Positions 15,293-22,132 of a DNA stretch of 22,132 nt are shown here, piece by piece; position 1 is the first letter of the stretch; each line of letters opens with the position of its first letter. The stretch lies in assembly GCF_945952095.1 (NCBI RefSeq), contig NZ_CAMFHL010000105.1, forward strand, positions 1 to 22,132, read 5' to 3'. Origin of the DNA: an uncultured Arsenicibacter sp. Its GTDB lineage: Bacteria; Bacteroidota; Bacteroidia; Cytophagales; Spirosomataceae. Under the pieces are notes generated by a model. The model was not told the origin of the DNA and did not search any database. It worked only from the letters and a program-made list of their open reading frames with translations. A program made the translations under genes and the position numbers.

Positions 15293-16227
15293 AACCAAAG
15301 CTATACGATTACCTGCATCTGCATTTTCTGGTTGTTATCTGGGGATTTACGGCGATCCTCGGGCTCTTGCTCGATCCGTTGAATGCGCCGGCAGTGGTTG
15401 CCTACCGCACGTTGCTGGCGTCGGCCGGCCTGGCGCTGGTGGTATATGTCCGTAATAAGGATGGTTTCACGGTGATGGCTGCCGACCGCTGGCGGTTGCT
15501 GGGAACGGGCGTGATCATTGCCGTACACTGGCTGGCGTTTTTCGGGGCGGCACGGCTGGCCAATGCGTCGGTGTGCCTGGCAGGTATGGCCACGGGATCA
15601 ATCTGGACCAGCCTGCTGGAACCGCTCCTGCTGCGGCGCCGGGTCCGGCCTGTTGAGGTGGTGCTGGGTGTGGTCGTGATGTTCGGTCTGTATCTGATCT
15701 TCCGGTTTGCGTTTGATAAGGTACTCGGGTTGTCGGTAGCCATTTTTTCGGCGATGCTGGCCTCGCTCTTTACGATTATTAACAGCCGGTTTGCCCGGCG
15801 TATTCCGGCGCTTACCATGTCATTCTACGAAATGACGGGCGCTTTCCTGACATCGGGTCTTTTTCTGCTGTTGTTTTACCTAACGGTCATTAATGACGCC
15901 GGAGTCACTGATAAATTATCTGTAAATCAGTATTTTGTCCCCTCGTCGGGCAGTCAGTGGCTATGGCTGGCGGTGCTGGCGGGCGTCTGTACCGTGTACG
16001 CTTACACGGCCTCCATGAGCCTGTTACGTAAATTTTCACCCTTTGCTGTGAATTTGACCGTAAATTTGGAGCCGGTTTATGGGATTTTATTGGCTGTCCT
16101 GATTTTCAAAGATAAAGAACGGATGACACCGGGGTTTTACATCGGTACACTCGTTATCTTAGCCGCCGTTTTAGCCTATCCAATTATAATGAAAGGTGGA
16201 GAGCCGACCGTAGCGCAGACCGACTAA
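15289..16227 (+). CDS. EamA-family (DMT superfamily) membrane transporter
   Basis: I choose the GTG at 15289, which overlaps the upstream stop as GTGA and starts the protein just before TM1 (312 residues). An ATG at 15229 would add 20 residues lying inside the LptF/G gene. Ten hydrophobic segments in two halves (about 5-140 and 150-300 from the GTG) fit two EamA repeats. Family features include the N-terminal HFLVVIWGFTAILG, the WLAFFGAARLANASVCLAG segment and the second-half YTASMSLLRKFSPFAVNLTVNLEPVYGILLA. EamA carriers move small metabolites such as amino acids or nucleosides; the substrate here cannot be read from sequence. Confidence 0.9.
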   Translation: MKPKLYDYLHLHFLVVIWGFTAILGLLLDPLNAPAVVAYRTLLASAGLALVVYVRNKDGFTVMAADRWRLLGTGVIIAVHWLAFFGAARLANASVCLAGMATGSIWTSLLEPLLLRRRVRPVEVVLGVVVMFGLYLIFRFAFDKVLGLSVAIFSAMLASLFTIINSRFARRIPALTMSFYEMTGAFLTSGLFLLLFYLTVINDAGVTDKLSVNQYFVPSSGSQWLWLAVLAGVCTVYAYTASMSLLRKFSPFAVNLTVNLEPVYGILLAVLIFKDKERMTPGFYIGTLVILAAVLAYPIIMKGGEPTVAQTD

Positions 16228-16258
16228 CAGGTCGCTACGTGTCTCTTCATGACTAGAT

Positions 16259-17662
16259 ATGAAGCATCCGATTGTGCGCCTGCTGATGCAACTTGGCGCA
16301 GTGTTCCTGTTTCTTTTTGCGTACGTTCCGCTGCTGGTGCTGTCGTTTTTTAACCATCCGTCTGCTGCCGACGATTATTGTTTTGCAGACACAGCGCTGA
16401 AGCACGGATTCTGGCAGGCACAGATATTTTACTACGACGGATGGACAGGCCGTTATTTCTCCAATTTTCTGGTACACGGTACCCCGCTGGTATGGGGCTG
16501 GTACGACGGCTTCCGGCTGATTCCGCTGCTGGCCGTGACGGGTTTGCTGGCCTCAATTTATTCGTTGCTGAGCGAACTGCTGCGCGGGCAGTCAAAGCAA
16601 ACGCTGATTCTGGCGACGGCCATTCTGTTTTTTATCAGCATCGTTTCCTTACAGAGCAGTGTCGAGGCGTTTTTCTGGACAGCAGCGGTGGCGTCCTACA
16701 CCGTACCGACCGCGCTGACATTTTACCTCATTGCGGTCATTATCCGCTGGTACCGGCTGCGCGACGGGTTTATTAAATCGCTGACCGTTGTCTGGGCCGG
16801 TTTTCTGGTATTTGCCATTGTTGGCTCCAGCGAAACCAACCTGATTGTACTGGTGCTGCTTTTACTGGCGCTCGGCGCATACCGGTTGCTGTTTCAGCAA
16901 AAGCTGGACTGGTTTCTGGGCGTGCTGATCATCGTATCGTTTATATCAAGCTGGCTACTGTTCCGGGCCGAGGGCAATGCGATCCGGATGGGGGGCAACC
17001 CGCACGGCGGTGAGTTTATCAACTCCCTGGTCTCTTCGCTTGGGTGGCTGGGTATGTCGCTGGGCCTGTGGCTCCTCAAAACACCTGTTATTCCGTTATC
17101 AATCTTGTATGTGCCGCTGGCCCTGCGCCTGTTGCGGCCGAATAGTCCGGTGCGTTACCTGTTTCAGGTGCCGGCCGGTATTGTAACGCTGGTTTATATC
17201 GGCCTGCTGGGAGCACTCATTTTTCCGTCCTACTATGGCATCGGTATGCCGCCTGCCTTCCGGACGATGAATGTCTTTTATTATTTCGCACTCTACGGCT
17301 GGTTTTACGTACTGACGACCTGGGTTTACTTTGCCAACCGGCAGAGCTGGCGGGTAGAACGGTTTACGGTACCGGTCAGCGTACCGGTGCTGATGGTGAT
17401 CTGGGTCGGTGGGGCCATCTGGTTCAGCCAGCCGCTGAAGCTGATGTATAATGACCTGCTCCGTGGCCATGCCGCTACGTTTAACCGCGAAATGAACGAA
17501 CGCCGCGAGCAGTTGCTGCAACCTGGCAAGGAAGTTAAGCTGAAACCGCTCAGTATTCAGCCGCCCAGCTTATTTGTGGATGACATTAAAGAAGACCCTG
17601 AATATCTCTGGAATCGTTGCCAGGCAGGTTATTACGGACATCAGAAACTGATCTTAGAGTGA
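16259..17662 (+). CDS. Multi-TM membrane protein, GT-C-like (DUF6056-like)
   Basis: The protein has 467 residues with about ten or eleven TM helices. After TM1 the first periplasmic loop holds an acidic pair, SAADDYCFAD (35-44, Asp38/Asp39), and then DGWTGRYFSNF (60-70). This layout, an acidic motif in the first outer loop of a polytopic protein, is the hallmark of GT-C glycosyltransferases using polyprenyl-phosphate sugars. The start of the protein resembles DUF6056 members as far as I recall. The stop overlaps the start of a DPM1/ALG5-like glycosyltransferase by 4 nt, which strongly supports a role in transferring a lipid-linked sugar. The acceptor is unknown. Confidence 0.75.
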   Translation: MKHPIVRLLMQLGAVFLFLFAYVPLLVLSFFNHPSAADDYCFADTALKHGFWQAQIFYYDGWTGRYFSNFLVHGTPLVWGWYDGFRLIPLLAVTGLLASIYSLLSELLRGQSKQTLILATAILFFISIVSLQSSVEAFFWTAAVASYTVPTALTFYLIAVIIRWYRLRDGFIKSLTVVWAGFLVFAIVGSSETNLIVLVLLLLALGAYRLLFQQKLDWFLGVLIIVSFISSWLLFRAEGNAIRMGGNPHGGEFINSLVSSLGWLGMSLGLWLLKTPVIPLSILYVPLALRLLRPNSPVRYLFQVPAGIVTLVYIGLLGALIFPSYYGIGMPPAFRTMNVFYYFALYGWFYVLTTWVYFANRQSWRVERFTVPVSVPVLMVIWVGGAIWFSQPLKLMYNDLLRGHAATFNREMNERREQLLQPGKEVKLKPLSIQPPSLFVDDIKEDPEYLWNRCQAGYYGHQKLILE

Positions 17663-18393
17663 AAACGTGTATCATCGTTCCCTGTTACAACGAGGCTCAG
17701 CGGCTGCCTGTGCAGGATTTTCAGACGTATCTGCGCGAGAATCCCGGTATTCATGTCTGCTTTGTCGATGATGGCAGTCAGGACAGTACCAAAACGGTGT
17801 TGCAGGGGCTGGAAACGGCCCTGCCAACGCAGGTGACGGCGCTGATTCTGCCGCAGAATCTGGGCAAGGCCGGCGCGGTCAGGGCAGGTATGCTGCACAA
17901 GGCTTCAGACGGCTACGATTGCCTGGGGTACCTGGACGCCGACCTCGCCACGCCCCTCGATGCTATTCAGGACCTGGAAGCGATCCTGGCCGCTCAGCCG
18001 GGTCTGGATCTGGTCATGGGTTCCCGCATCAAGTTTCTGGGGACCGATATTCAGCGCGACACGTTCCGGCATTATACCGGCCGCGTGATTGCCACCTTTA
18101 TCAGCAATATTCTCCGGCTGCCGGTCTATGACAGCCAGTGCGGGGCTAAACTGTTCCGGCAGCGGGTGGTTACCCCGCTTTTTCAGGAGAGTTTTCTGAG
18201 CCCGTGGCTTTTTGATGTCGAACTGCTGGCACGACTTATTCAGATGCACGGCCGTCAGCACCTGCTGCGGGGGCACGTGGCCGAAATGCCGCTGCGGCAG
18301 TGGATTGAGCAGCATGACTCGCGGGTGAAAATGAGCTATTTTTTCCGGCTATGGTACGAGCTGTACCGTATCCATCAGAAATACCGAACTTAA
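17659..18393 (+). CDS. Family 2 glycosyltransferase, ALG5/DPM1/GtrB-like
   Basis: The GTG at 17659, overlapping the previous stop as GTGA, gives 244 residues beginning MKTCIIVPCYNEAQ, the classic GT2 start; the longer frame from 17617 adds unrelated residues. Motifs are VDDGSQDST (36-44), NLGKAGAVRAG (67-77), DADLATP (93-99, the metal-binding DxD), GSR (121-123), DSQCGAKLF (158-166) and FDVELL (185-190). YxDADLATP together with DSQCGxKLF is typical of dolichyl/undecaprenyl-phosphate glucosyl- or mannosyltransferases. It should make a polyprenyl-phosphate sugar at the inner face of the membrane. Unlike GtrB it lacks C-terminal TM helices. The flanking GT-C-like proteins would be the users of the product. 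Confidence 0.92.
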   Translation: MKTCIIVPCYNEAQRLPVQDFQTYLRENPGIHVCFVDDGSQDSTKTVLQGLETALPTQVTALILPQNLGKAGAVRAGMLHKASDGYDCLGYLDADLATPLDAIQDLEAILAAQPGLDLVMGSRIKFLGTDIQRDTFRHYTGRVIATFISNILRLPVYDSQCGAKLFRQRVVTPLFQESFLSPWLFDVELLARLIQMHGRQHLLRGHVAEMPLRQWIEQHDSRVKMSYFFRLWYELYRIHQKYRT

Positions 18394-18408
18394 CGTAATT
18401 ACTTACCC

Positions 18409-20151
18409 ATGAATCGTATTTACCGGACGCTTACCTATCCATCGATAACCTGGTTGCTGATCCTGCTGCCGATTGCGGGGTTCTTCGCCTATTTCTTTAC
18501 CCTGCGTTACGATATTCCCTGGTTCGACGAATACGAGAACATTCCTTTCTTTTTACAGCAGTTTCTGGATGCCGGCTCGTTTCAGGAGCGGATTGCAGCC
18601 CTGATCCGGCCCAACAATGAACATCGGGTCGTATATGCCCGGCTGGTTGTTTTTGGCCAGTACCTGCTGACGGGCGGTATCAGCTACAGCGGTCTGATGC
18701 TCTGGGGTAATCTGGGGCTGGTGGTCATTCTGATCCTGCTCTATAGCACCATCCGGCGGCTGGGTCTGCCGGCAGCCTATCTGCTGCCCGTGCCACTGAT
18801 GCTCTTTTCAGCCCAGAACTACCTGCTGACGTTTACCGCCATTTACACCCTGCAATACCTGGCGATCATCATGCTGGTCATGGTGACGTTTTTCCTGCTG
18901 GCACAGGACGGAACCCGGTTGTCCGGTTCGCTGACCCGCCCCAAAGAACGACCGGTCTATTTTGCACTGGCGCTCATAGCGGGATGTCTGGCAACGTTCA
19001 GTATGGGAAACGGTATTCTACTTTGGCCGGCAGGGGCGGCCATGCTTTTTATTCAGCGCCGCTGGATACAGCTGGGTATCTGGCTGCTAATCGGTGCGGC
19101 CAGTATTTACCTGTATTTTCTGGGGTATCCGGTGCAGCAGGGGAATGCCGAAGGATTTGCCTATGTGCTGAAGCATCCGTTCCAGACCCTTGCCGGCTTC
19201 CTGATTTTTGCCGGCAGTATTTTTGACTTTTTCCCGGCATGGCCCATCGAAAAGCGGGTACATCTACCCTTTGTGATGGGGCTGGTTGTGATTGCTTTTC
19301 TGGCGTTCTGGCTTATCAAGGTGGTTTTCCGGAAGGACCGTAACACATCATTTACGGATGTGTTTCTGCTTGGATGTGCCTTGTTTCTGCTCGCCAACAT
19401 GGGCCTGATTGCCTTTTTCCGGATCCGGTTCTATTTCGGGATGGTGCTGCATAGTTCCTACCGGACCTACTCGCTGGTTTTGTGGTCGGTTGCCTATGTA
19501 GCGCTGCTGCATACCATCGCTACCTCGGCCCGGATCAGTGTGCAGCGGCAGGCACTCATCAACCGGGCTATTCTGGTCGGTATGTTTGCTGTATTCGTGT
19601 TTGTGAGCGGCTTTACCTACAAAACATACATTCCGGAAGCCGTTCAGCGGCGGTTGCACATGCAGGGGCTGACCTATAACCAGCAGCATAACCGGATCGG
19701 TCTGGGTGGGACCCGTAATTCGGCCCTCGCAAAATGGATTATCGAACTGACCGATGTAATGAAGCAGCGGGGATGGTATACCTTACCCGAACCGGCTATT
19801 ACGGCCGATGAAAAGAAAATTATCGGCATGGTGCGTGATACCATCAAGGCAACGCCGTATGCCATCGAGTATAAGCCGGATTATGTGGTAGTCAGTAGTG
19901 ATGAGGCAGGCTATACCGTTGACCGGCATACGGGTACGTATCTGATCTTCCGTTCTGATCAGCGGGCGTATATCATGTTTGCAGAACCCAATAAACCCAA
20001 AGGCCGCCACCCGTTCAGGGCGTTGCCGGGCTGGTCGGCAGCTATGCCGAAAGCACTGGTTGAGCCGGGACAATACCGGATTGGCTTGTTCCGGATGGAC
20101 AACGGAAAGGGCTCTGTGCTGTACACCAACAAATTTGTCTCGGTCGACTAA
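18409..20151 (+). CDS. Multi-TM GT-C-like membrane protein with soluble C-terminal domain
   Basis: The protein has 580 residues with about ten to twelve TM helices in the first 420. The first outer loop has PWFDEYENIPFF (37-48, Asp40/Glu41) and then NNEHRVVYARLVVFGQYL (69-86). An acidic pair followed by a NEHR-type motif is what I expect in putative GT-C transferases. The C-terminal 150 residues (about 430-580) are hydrophilic and probably a separate extracytoplasmic domain. It starts 15 nt after the GT2 gene and ends 15 nt before the convergent marR gene. Likely role: periplasmic transfer of a polyprenyl-linked sugar to an envelope acceptor. It is distinct from the 467-residue protein, so the module may use two acceptors or two linkages. 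Confidence 0.7.
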   Translation: MNRIYRTLTYPSITWLLILLPIAGFFAYFFTLRYDIPWFDEYENIPFFLQQFLDAGSFQERIAALIRPNNEHRVVYARLVVFGQYLLTGGISYSGLMLWGNLGLVVILILLYSTIRRLGLPAAYLLPVPLMLFSAQNYLLTFTAIYTLQYLAIIMLVMVTFFLLAQDGTRLSGSLTRPKERPVYFALALIAGCLATFSMGNGILLWPAGAAMLFIQRRWIQLGIWLLIGAASIYLYFLGYPVQQGNAEGFAYVLKHPFQTLAGFLIFAGSIFDFFPAWPIEKRVHLPFVMGLVVIAFLAFWLIKVVFRKDRNTSFTDVFLLGCALFLLANMGLIAFFRIRFYFGMVLHSSYRTYSLVLWSVAYVALLHTIATSARISVQRQALINRAILVGMFAVFVFVSGFTYKTYIPEAVQRRLHMQGLTYNQQHNRIGLGGTRNSALAKWIIELTDVMKQRGWYTLPEPAITADEKKIIGMVRDTIKATPYAIEYKPDYVVVSSDEAGYTVDRHTGTYLIFRSDQRAYIMFAEPNKPKGRHPFRALPGWSAAMPKALVEPGQYRIGLFRMDNGKGSVLYTNKFVSVD

Positions 20152-20166
20152 ACCCTGAGCCGCTTA

Positions 20167-20646
20167 CTACTCCGTTGGTAATTCGTTGACCAGCAGGATC
20201 ATTGTATCCAGCATATTATCAATCTGCTCCGCACCGGCAATCGTATCAAATTGTTGCCGCAGTTCCTGCATGCATTGCGTCAGGGCAATAAACAGCGATT
20301 TACCACGGTCGCTCAGGTAAATGATACTTGAGCGGCTGTCATTTTCATTCTTCTTCAGGTATATATAGCCGGATGCTTCCAGTAAGCTCACCGTTTTGCT
20401 CATCATTTGCTTCGTCACGCAGGCATGACGGGCCAGTTCGCTGTTGGTAATACCACCTTCTTCAATGTGCGATAGAAAAGAGAGGTAGCTTACCTTGAAA
20501 TCATCAAAGCCCAGTTCGTGCAGTTTCCCTTCCAGATAACTACCCATGTAACGTTTCAGCCGCATCATTAAGCGGCCGAACGAACGTTCGCGCAACGCAC
20601 GGTAATGCGCGAAATCGTAGGAAATATTGGCTTCTTCGGAGATCAT
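20167..20646 (-). CDS. MarR-family transcriptional repressor
   Basis: This 159-residue protein has the MarR fold. N-terminal helices (20-60) carry dimerisation residues. The HTH lies at about 66-93 (ITNSELARHACVTKQMMSKT and the following SLLEASGYI). The wing is at 98-115 with NENDSRSSIIYLSDRG, matching the conserved D-x-R-s-x-x-x-x-L-T/S-x-x-G pattern. C-terminal helices complete the dimer interface. It diverges from an EmrA/EmrB-like efflux pair across an operator-rich region, so it probably represses the pump and itself until a toxic ligand binds. No Cys pair is placed to suggest redox control with confidence, although Cys76 lies in the HTH. Confidence 0.92.
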   Translation of the reverse strand: MISEEANISYDFAHYRALRERSFGRLMMRLKRYMGSYLEGKLHELGFDDFKVSYLSFLSHIEEGGITNSELARHACVTKQMMSKTVSLLEASGYIYLKKNENDSRSSIIYLSDRGKSLFIALTQCMQELRQQFDTIAGAEQIDNMLDTMILLVNELPTE

Positions 20647-20693
20647 GGCCGAAATATACTGTTTTAATGCGTTTTTAATTCAAATGTGCAACA

Positions 20694-20701
20694 CAAAAGT
20701 A
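20694..20701 (-). promoter_or_regulatory. Probable -7 element of the marR promoter
   Basis: TACTTTTG on the minus strand (20701-20694) matches TAnnTTTG, and its upstream end meets operator 1. A TTG at 20727-20725 (minus) is 23 nt away, slightly longer than the usual spacing. Confidence 0.5.
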
Positions 20702-20718
20702 GTCAATTTGGTTGACTT
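20700..20718. promoter_or_regulatory. MarR operator 1
   Basis: AGTCAA (20701-20706), spacer TTTGG, TTGACT (20712-20717): a perfect 6-bp inverted repeat with 5-nt spacer, sharing the arms of two further copies nearby. It touches the marR -7 element and covers the presumed -33 of the efflux promoter. Confidence 0.75.
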
Positions 20719-20742
20719 GATAGTCAACTTGGTTTACATTTG
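20712..20742 (+). promoter_or_regulatory. Probable promoter of the efflux operon
   Basis: TTG (20712-20714), 20 nt, then TACATTTG (20735-20742), a perfect TAnnTTTG. The predicted start near 20749 lies immediately before operator 3. Operators 1 and 2 overlap the -33 and -7 regions. Confidence 0.6.
20721..20739. promoter_or_regulatory. MarR operator 2 (imperfect)
   Basis: AGTCAA (20722-20727), spacer CTTGG, TTTACA (20733-20738). Four of the six right-arm bases match. Its centre is 21 bp from that of operator 1, so both lie on the same DNA face. It overlaps the efflux -7 element. Confidence 0.6.
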
Positions 20743-20750
20743 CGCCATAA

Positions 20751-20769
20751 TAGTCAAACGAGTTGACTA
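20751..20769. promoter_or_regulatory. MarR operator 3 (best copy)
   Basis: TAGTCAA (20751-20757), spacer ACGAG, TTGACTA (20763-20769): a perfect 7-bp inverted repeat at the predicted transcription start of the efflux operon. Confidence 0.75.
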
Positions 20770-20821
20770 CCTGTTAAGTTGCATAAGCATTAAAATTACT
20801 CGTATCAAACAAGCATAAGTA

Positions 20822-21910
20822 ATGTCAACCGAACAAGCCAATCCTGTAAAGAAATATTTGCCACGGCTTATTGGGCTCATCGTTGTGGTCGCTGCCGCGT
20901 TTTATGGGTTTCAGTCGTATCGTTATAATCAGAAGTACGAAACAACCGACAACGCACAGATTGAAGGAAACACTGCACCGGTGCTTGCCCGTGTGGCTGG
21001 TTATGTACAGCAAGTGTCTGTAGATGACTACACAACCGTTAAAAAAGATCAGGTGCTGGTGGTGATTGACCCGCAGGAATATGATGTGGCCCTCCAGCAG
21101 GCTGAAGCCGATTATCAGCAGACACTGGCCGATATCCAGACCGCACAGGCGGATTTGCAGACGGCTCAGGCCAATCTGCGGAATGTAGCCCAGAACCAGC
21201 GTGTCGCCCAGTCGAATGCCAGCGTACAGGCTGCCCGCCGCGACAAAGCGCAAAAAGACCTGCAACGTGATCAGAACCTGTACAACGAACAGTCATTAAC
21301 CCAGAAACAACTGGAAGATACCCGCAACAATGCCGATGTGCAGGGGCGTCAGTACGAAGCCAGCCAGCAGCAGATTGCGCTGGCACAGACATCGGAAGGC
21401 GTAGCCAAAGCAGGTATTGCCAAAGCACAGGCGTCGATTCAGAAAATGCAGGCCATGCTGAAAGTGAAGGAGGCAGCCGTACAGAACGCACGCCTCCGGA
21501 TTGGATATACCAAACTGATGGCGCCAATCTCGGGCAAAATCGGCCGGAAAAACGTGGTGGTTGGCCAGTATGTTCAGCCGGGGCAAAACCTGTTCACTAT
21601 CGTAGCGGACTCGACGTTCTGGGTGGTAGCCAACTTCAAGGAAACACAGCTGGAAAAAATGCGCGTTGGCCAGCCGGTTGACATCAAGCTTGATGCCTAT
21701 CCTGACCTCGACGTAAAAGGGAAAGTGGTATCACTTTCAGAAGCAACCGGCTCTAAGTTTGCCCTGCTCCCGGCCGATAACGCCACCGGAAACTTTGTGA
21801 AGCTGACACAGCGGGTGCCGGTGAAAATCGAAATCGAGAATCCTGAGAAATACAAAAGCCTGCTCCGTGCCGGTCTGAGTACTGAAATTGCCGTACAGGT
21901 AGGCCAATAA
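20822..21910 (+). CDS. emrA: EmrA-like membrane fusion protein (HlyD family)
   Basis: The protein has 362 residues. One N-terminal TM (about 13-31) anchors it in the inner membrane. TTDNAQIEGNTAPVLARVAGYV (41-62) is the typical EmrA entry into the first lipoyl half. A long Ala/Gln-rich coiled coil spans about 86-225, and the second lipoyl half is APISGKIGRKNVVVGQYVQPG (234-254). WVVANFKETQLEKM (267-280) in the beta-barrel domain is characteristic of EmrA. It would bridge a DHA2-type pump to an outer-membrane channel for drug export. The partner MFS gene starts 63 nt downstream. Expression is probably controlled by the divergent MarR protein through three operators just upstream. Confidence 0.92.
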   Translation: MSTEQANPVKKYLPRLIGLIVVVAAAFYGFQSYRYNQKYETTDNAQIEGNTAPVLARVAGYVQQVSVDDYTTVKKDQVLVVIDPQEYDVALQQAEADYQQTLADIQTAQADLQTAQANLRNVAQNQRVAQSNASVQAARRDKAQKDLQRDQNLYNEQSLTQKQLEDTRNNADVQGRQYEASQQQIALAQTSEGVAKAGIAKAQASIQKMQAMLKVKEAAVQNARLRIGYTKLMAPISGKIGRKNVVVGQYVQPGQNLFTIVADSTFWVVANFKETQLEKMRVGQPVDIKLDAYPDLDVKGKVVSLSEATGSKFALLPADNATGNFVKLTQRVPVKIEIENPEKYKSLLRAGLSTEIAVQVGQ

Positions 21911-21973
21911 CCGGTTGCCGGCAGGACATTAACAGGCCGCAGGTTTTACTGACGGCCCAGAAAACACAACAAC

Positions 21974-22132
21974 ATGGCTCAACAAGGATTTCGCCGGTGG
22001 ATTGTCGTACTGACAGTTGTATCGGCGGCCATCATGGAGTTGATCGATACGTCGATTGTCAACGTCGGACTTACCCAGATGGCGGGTAATCTGGGCGTAA
22101 CGATCGAAGACATTTCGTGGGTCGTTACGTCC
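21974..22132 (+). CDS. EmrB/QacA-like DHA2 MFS drug exporter, N-terminal part only
   Basis: The ATG at 21974 opens 53 codons to the window end. FRRWIVVLTVVSAAIMELID then TSIVNVGL (7-34) is the first TM of DHA2-family exporters: an acidic residue near the end of TM1 followed by TSIVNV. The continuation toward ISWVVTS is the expected start of TM2. Together with the upstream EmrA-like gene it forms a tripartite efflux pump. The rest of the gene is outside the window. Confidence 0.9.
   Translation, partial: MAQQGFRRWIVVLTVVSAAIMELIDTSIVNVGLTQMAGNLGVTIEDISWVVTS

Overview
The window looks like a draft-assembly contig end from a Bacteroidota bacterium, most likely a Cytophagales/Spirosoma-like soil or water organism. 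Support comes from promoters of the Bacteroidota type (TTTG about 19 nt before TAnnTTTG), the absence of clear Shine-Dalgarno sequences, PKD-type surface proteins, and long LptF/G-like and DtxR-like proteins whose sequences look like this phylum. The genus is an inference. The first 48 bases are not genomic: they read as the end of an Illumina P7 adapter, an 8-base index and the Nextera Tn5 mosaic end. Genomic sequence starts at about 49.

Left part (49-8850, visibly more AT-rich). A TPR sensor/regulator gene cut by the contig end runs leftward from a well-formed promoter. Divergent from it is a tightly packed set of six rightward genes (1239-8800): a two-PKD-domain surface protein, a small two-TM membrane protein with an apparent frameshift, an animal-type haem peroxidase, a protein with an unusual HE..E...D motif and a Cys-bearing acidic motif, a large secreted Cys-containing protein with a helical body and beta-barrel-like C-terminus, and a putative lipoprotein with three regulatory-like beta domains. 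I cannot assign this set to a described system. Shared direction and short gaps suggest a single operon for an oxidative or envelope-associated function. It ends at a perfect 15-bp hairpin at 8808-8844.

Middle part (8851-13394, leftward, more GC-rich). These genes are an NDP-sugar epimerase resembling CDP-paratose 2-epimerase, the K+ transporter Kup and the Nramp Mn/Fe transporter MntH. A perfect 29-bp inverted repeat lies between kup and the epimerase gene. mntH is divergent from a DtxR/MntR-type regulator, and a clear DtxR-like box sits between them.

Right part (13547-20151, rightward). The mntR gene leads an apparent six-gene run with gaps of 15 or 31 nt or 4-nt GTGA overlaps: mntR, an LptF/LptG-family LPS-export permease, an EamA-family transporter, a multi-TM protein with a GT-C-like acidic loop, a DPM1/ALG5-like polyprenyl-phosphate glycosyltransferase, and a second GT-C-like multi-TM protein. 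The last three look like a lipid-linked-sugar glycosylation module for the envelope.

Far right (20167-22132). A MarR regulator is divergent from an EmrA-like/EmrB-like multidrug efflux pair; the second gene runs off the window. Their intergenic region carries three copies of a TAGTCAA-N5-TTGACTA operator over both promoters. No tRNA, rRNA, CRISPR array or insertion sequence was seen, and no gene-free stretch exceeds 300 bases.
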